This document shows positions 61,495-64,000 of a stretch of 64,000 nucleotides of DNA, piece after piece. Made by a program: the position numbers and the translations under genes. The DNA is from Pilaira anomala. Lineage: Eukaryota > Mucoromycota > Mucoromycetes > Mucorales > Mucoraceae. The stretch lies in assembly GCA_025716855.1 (NCBI GenBank), contig JAIXMQ010000022.1:1-64000 (forward strand), written 5' to 3'. Under the pieces are notes generated by a model that ran no database searches, was not told where the DNA came from, and saw only the letters and a list, made by a program, of their open reading frames with translations. Position 1 is the first letter of the stretch. Each line of letters begins with the position of its first letter.

Positions 61495-61750
61495 GTAAAT
61501 AATATAAATATATATATATATATACGCAAAACACACACACACACACACACTTCATAAACTATATTCATCACAAACCCCCCCTCTTTATTTCGGTAACCAA
61601 ATAAACGTTTAGTGTTACTCTACAAAACCTTAATTTTTTTTTTTTTTTTTGTAAATGGCTTTTAATTAAAGGTACATGAAGCACAAGTAGATGTGTGAGA
61701 GCGTACAGAGAGAAGTAATAAGGGAAATAGAGTAGTAGTTAGAGCATACT

Positions 61751-61799
<49 letters not shown>

Positions 61800-62007
61800 G
61801 TATAAAAAAGAGGGGGATTTGTTATTGTCACACCTTAAAATAGTTTATTACTTGTTGCTTTCTGGAATTAAAGGGTTTTTTTTTTTTAGGATTTAATAAG
61901 AGAGTAATAGAGTGAGGTAAATAAAAAAAAAAAAAAGAGACAGAAAGAGAAGAAAGAGAATACATATGCGTGTGTGGGAAAAAAAAAGAAAAAAGAAAGG
62001 ATATAAT

Positions 62008-62037
<30 letters not shown>
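61495..62037. other. Convergent 3' region with microsatellites
   Basis: 543 bp between the RING ligase and SDS3-like stop codons. (TA)n and (CA)n near 61505-61550, CT-rich stretch near 61578, (GA)n at 61753-61797, and a 29-base T run at 62011-62039 next to the SDS3-like stop. No gene seen. Confidence 0.65.
61753..61797 (+). repeat. (GA)n microsatellite
   Basis: About 45 bases of pure AG/GA dinucleotide repeat in the convergent spacer. Confidence 0.97.
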
Positions 62038-62042
<5 letters not shown>

Positions 62043-63766
62043 CCTTCATGCTCAAGTACTCCAATTCTAATTCTTCATCTTCTATTGAAGAGGTATTATG
62101 TATATTATGAAGTGTACTTGGTCTAACGGCTCTTCTTTTTGATAATGGTTCTGTTCTTAATGCAGTGGCATCTGCATTTCTCTTTCTTAAGTTACGTTTT
62201 GTTCGGACATTATTATTGCCTTCATCGTTGTCTTGATATAAAAAGTTAATTTTTTTTTTTTTTAATTTAAACAAATATGTATATATATATATATATATTT
62301 ACCATTATGATCATCTTTATCATCTTTAATTTGTCTTCTTCTATCTTCAATAGAAGTAATTAAAGTATCTTGTAAATGTCTTCTTTCAATCTATATATAT
62401 ATATTTTTTAAAAAGCTTTTTTTTTAAAAAAAAAATGATGTAAAAAAAAAAAAAATTGTTTGTACGGGGCTTACCTCGTATTCATCTTCTATTGCGTTCA
62501 AGTCTTGATCGAAATAATGTTCAATAAATGAAATTTGATACTTCATAAAGCATTCTGCGTCAGTAATTGTTTTTTCTCTTTTGAATTCATAGTCAGCAAT
62601 GATTTCCTTGAATGCCGAATGAGTACCTTTTTTTTTGTATATATGTTAATATAAAAGATAATCAAATAAATATTTCTTTTTTACCATTTTGAATATTTAA
62701 TAATTCATTTTGAAGATTTAATAATTTTTCTTGATAGATTCTAAATAATTAAAGTAAATAAAAATAAGAAAACCCCACTTTTTTTTTTTTTTTTTTTTTT
62801 TCGTATCGCGCGCGCCACGAGAGTAAGAAAAAGAAAAAAAAAAAAAAAGTATAAATAACGCACGTGCCATAATGACTTACTCGTCAGCTTGTTCCCAAAA
62901 CTCATTATCCATCCAAGTCATCAGATCATTATATTCTTTTACTTCTTGTTTTGCAGATACTTTTGAATCTATGACTGATTAGATGTGTGTGTGTGTGTGT
63001 GACCAAAGATACAAAAAAAAAAAAAATGATTTACTTTACCATGCCATTTATTATGTTGATGTGGTTGATGAAGATGATGAAAATCTTCTTCCTCTTCTTC
63101 TTCTTCTTCTTCCTCTTCATCATCATGATGATAAAAAGGAGTTGTACTTACAGGTAATGAAGAAGAAGAAGAAGAAGGAGGAGGAGGAGGAGGAGGAGGT
63201 AATGATGATTGCTGTTGAGATACATGAGGAGATGTAACTACAGGACGATACCATGGGGATTCCTTCTTCTTTTTATTATCCATCATAGGTGTAAATCCTT
63301 TTGGCATAATTTCTTTATGTGAGTTATATAAATAGGATGGTGGAGGCGGTGTTACTTGAACAGCTTGTGCTGGTGGTGCTTGTGGTGCTGCTGGTGGTGG
63401 AGGAGGAGGAGGTGGTGGTAACTGGTGTGGAATGACATTATGAGATGGAGAAGGAGAAGGTTGTCGCGAATAATAAGGTAAAGTAGTAGTAGTAGTAGTA
63501 ATAGTACTTGCGGTTGTAGCAGTAGTGGTGTTGGTGGTTTTAGTATTATAATTATTACGATAATAACCAACATCACCTGTTGACATGGATGAACTACCAT
63601 GACCAAAGTTAAAAGGTTTACCATGTAATAAAGGTGCTAGAGCACTTGCACTGTTACTAGGTGTAGAAGGTGTCGAATTCACTGTCACCGGTGTAGGTGG
63701 TGTAGGTAAATTATGAGAATCCGCTCCTGCTTGAGCTACAATAAATCCAAATTGTGGTAACATCAT
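62038..63766 (-). CDS. SDS3/BRMS1-like subunit of the Sin3-Rpd3 histone deacetylase complex
   Basis: Six exons (63766-63040, 62974-62881, 62740-62685, 62626-62475, 62390-62303, 62231-62038) give 436 residues. The N-terminal 240 residues are low-complexity: Ser/Thr, polyproline twice, a long Glu run and a His-rich patch. Residues about 240-370 form a long charged helix typical of the Sds3-like domain: YQEKLLNLQNELLNIQNGTH, SAFKEIIADYEFKREKTIT, FIEHYFDQDLNAIEDEYEIE, RRHLQDTLITSIEDRRRQIK. Sds3 proteins hold Sin3 and the deacetylase together in the nucleus. A basic region (KRNLRKRN, SKRRAVRP) follows. The N-terminal repeats (GAA, CCA/CCT, ACT) are likely length-variable. Other Sds3-family members (Dep1, BRMS1) cannot be excluded. 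Confidence 0.8.
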
Positions 63767-64000
63767 ATGGGGCCGAAAAAAGAAAGTGGGGGAAGAAGAA
63801 AAAGAGGAGGTTTAAAAAATAAAAATGGGAAATGAATACGCTTAAATACTTTTTTTTTTTTTTTTTTTTTTTTTCAGTGAACGAACCCATAGAAGATGGT
63901 CACACACACACACACACACACAAAAACAGAGTTTGGTTTTTATATCATCATTATCATCACCTGTTTTATGTTAAAAGCACAGTGGAGCAGTTATTATTTG
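63767..64000. promoter_or_regulatory. Upstream region of the SDS3-like gene
   Basis: 234 bp with a T run at 63850-63873 and (CA)n at 63901-63922. No gene seen before the window end. Confidence 0.5.

Overview
This window looks like nuclear DNA of an early-diverging filamentous fungus, most likely Mucoromycota (a Mucorales-type zygomycete). Genes are compact and carry several short GT-AG introns of about 50-170 bp. Non-coding DNA is very AT-rich and full of A/T homopolymers. Protein families are typical for the group: HDEL-retained PDI, a LAMMER kinase, PPZ phosphatase, ECT1, CDC6, small cysteine-rich GPI-type wall proteins and short beta-trefoil proteins. The species assignment is inference. 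No rRNA, tRNA, CRISPR or bacterial-type operon was seen. All exon coordinates were joined by hand from splice signals and reading-frame continuity.

Layout. 1-1019 is a near-perfect inverted repeat carrying a second, truncated copy of the end of the first gene, a CorA-type Mg2+ transporter (667-2388, minus). A divergent promoter with a nested dyad leads to protein disulfide isomerase (2873-4574, plus). 5.06-9.83 kb is a direct segmental duplication. Each unit has a KRE9/KNH-like secreted protein gene followed by a small Cys-rich surface-protein gene; the latter is a pseudogene in the first unit and intact in the second (9550-10381). Next come ECT1 (minus) and CDC6 (plus), which share a promoter with MCB-like motifs, then a LAMMER kinase (minus), a stand-alone ABC ATPase (plus), a C2H2 zinc-finger protein (minus) and a PPZ phosphatase (minus). 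A probable Zds-C-type protein (minus), an 88-residue Gly-rich protein (plus) and a CAMKL kinase (minus) follow, separated by gene-free stretches of 1.7-3.5 kb.

From 40.7 kb: a WRAP53/TCAB1-like WD40 protein (plus), a PRPP synthetase with an internal insertion (minus), a divergent kinase-like protein (plus) and a mitochondrial-carrier-family protein (minus). 50.4-57.7 kb is a decayed, gene-poor island. It holds a dead DUF1992/DNAJC28-like gene, diverged repeats, a short MITE with Tc1/mariner- or pogo-like ends, and a nested repeat family in both orientations. The right end carries RPL39, a beta-trefoil protein, a PA-TM-RING ubiquitin ligase (all plus) and an SDS3-like HDAC-complex subunit (minus).

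The genes do not form one pathway; this is a normal fungal chromosome segment. The points most worth checking are the terminal palindrome, the duplication with one decayed member, the MITE and nested repeats, the divergent kinase, the TCAB1 homologue, the two candidate regulatory sites (PDI1 and CDC6 promoters), and the strong excess of T-run/A-run junctions over A-run/T-run junctions.
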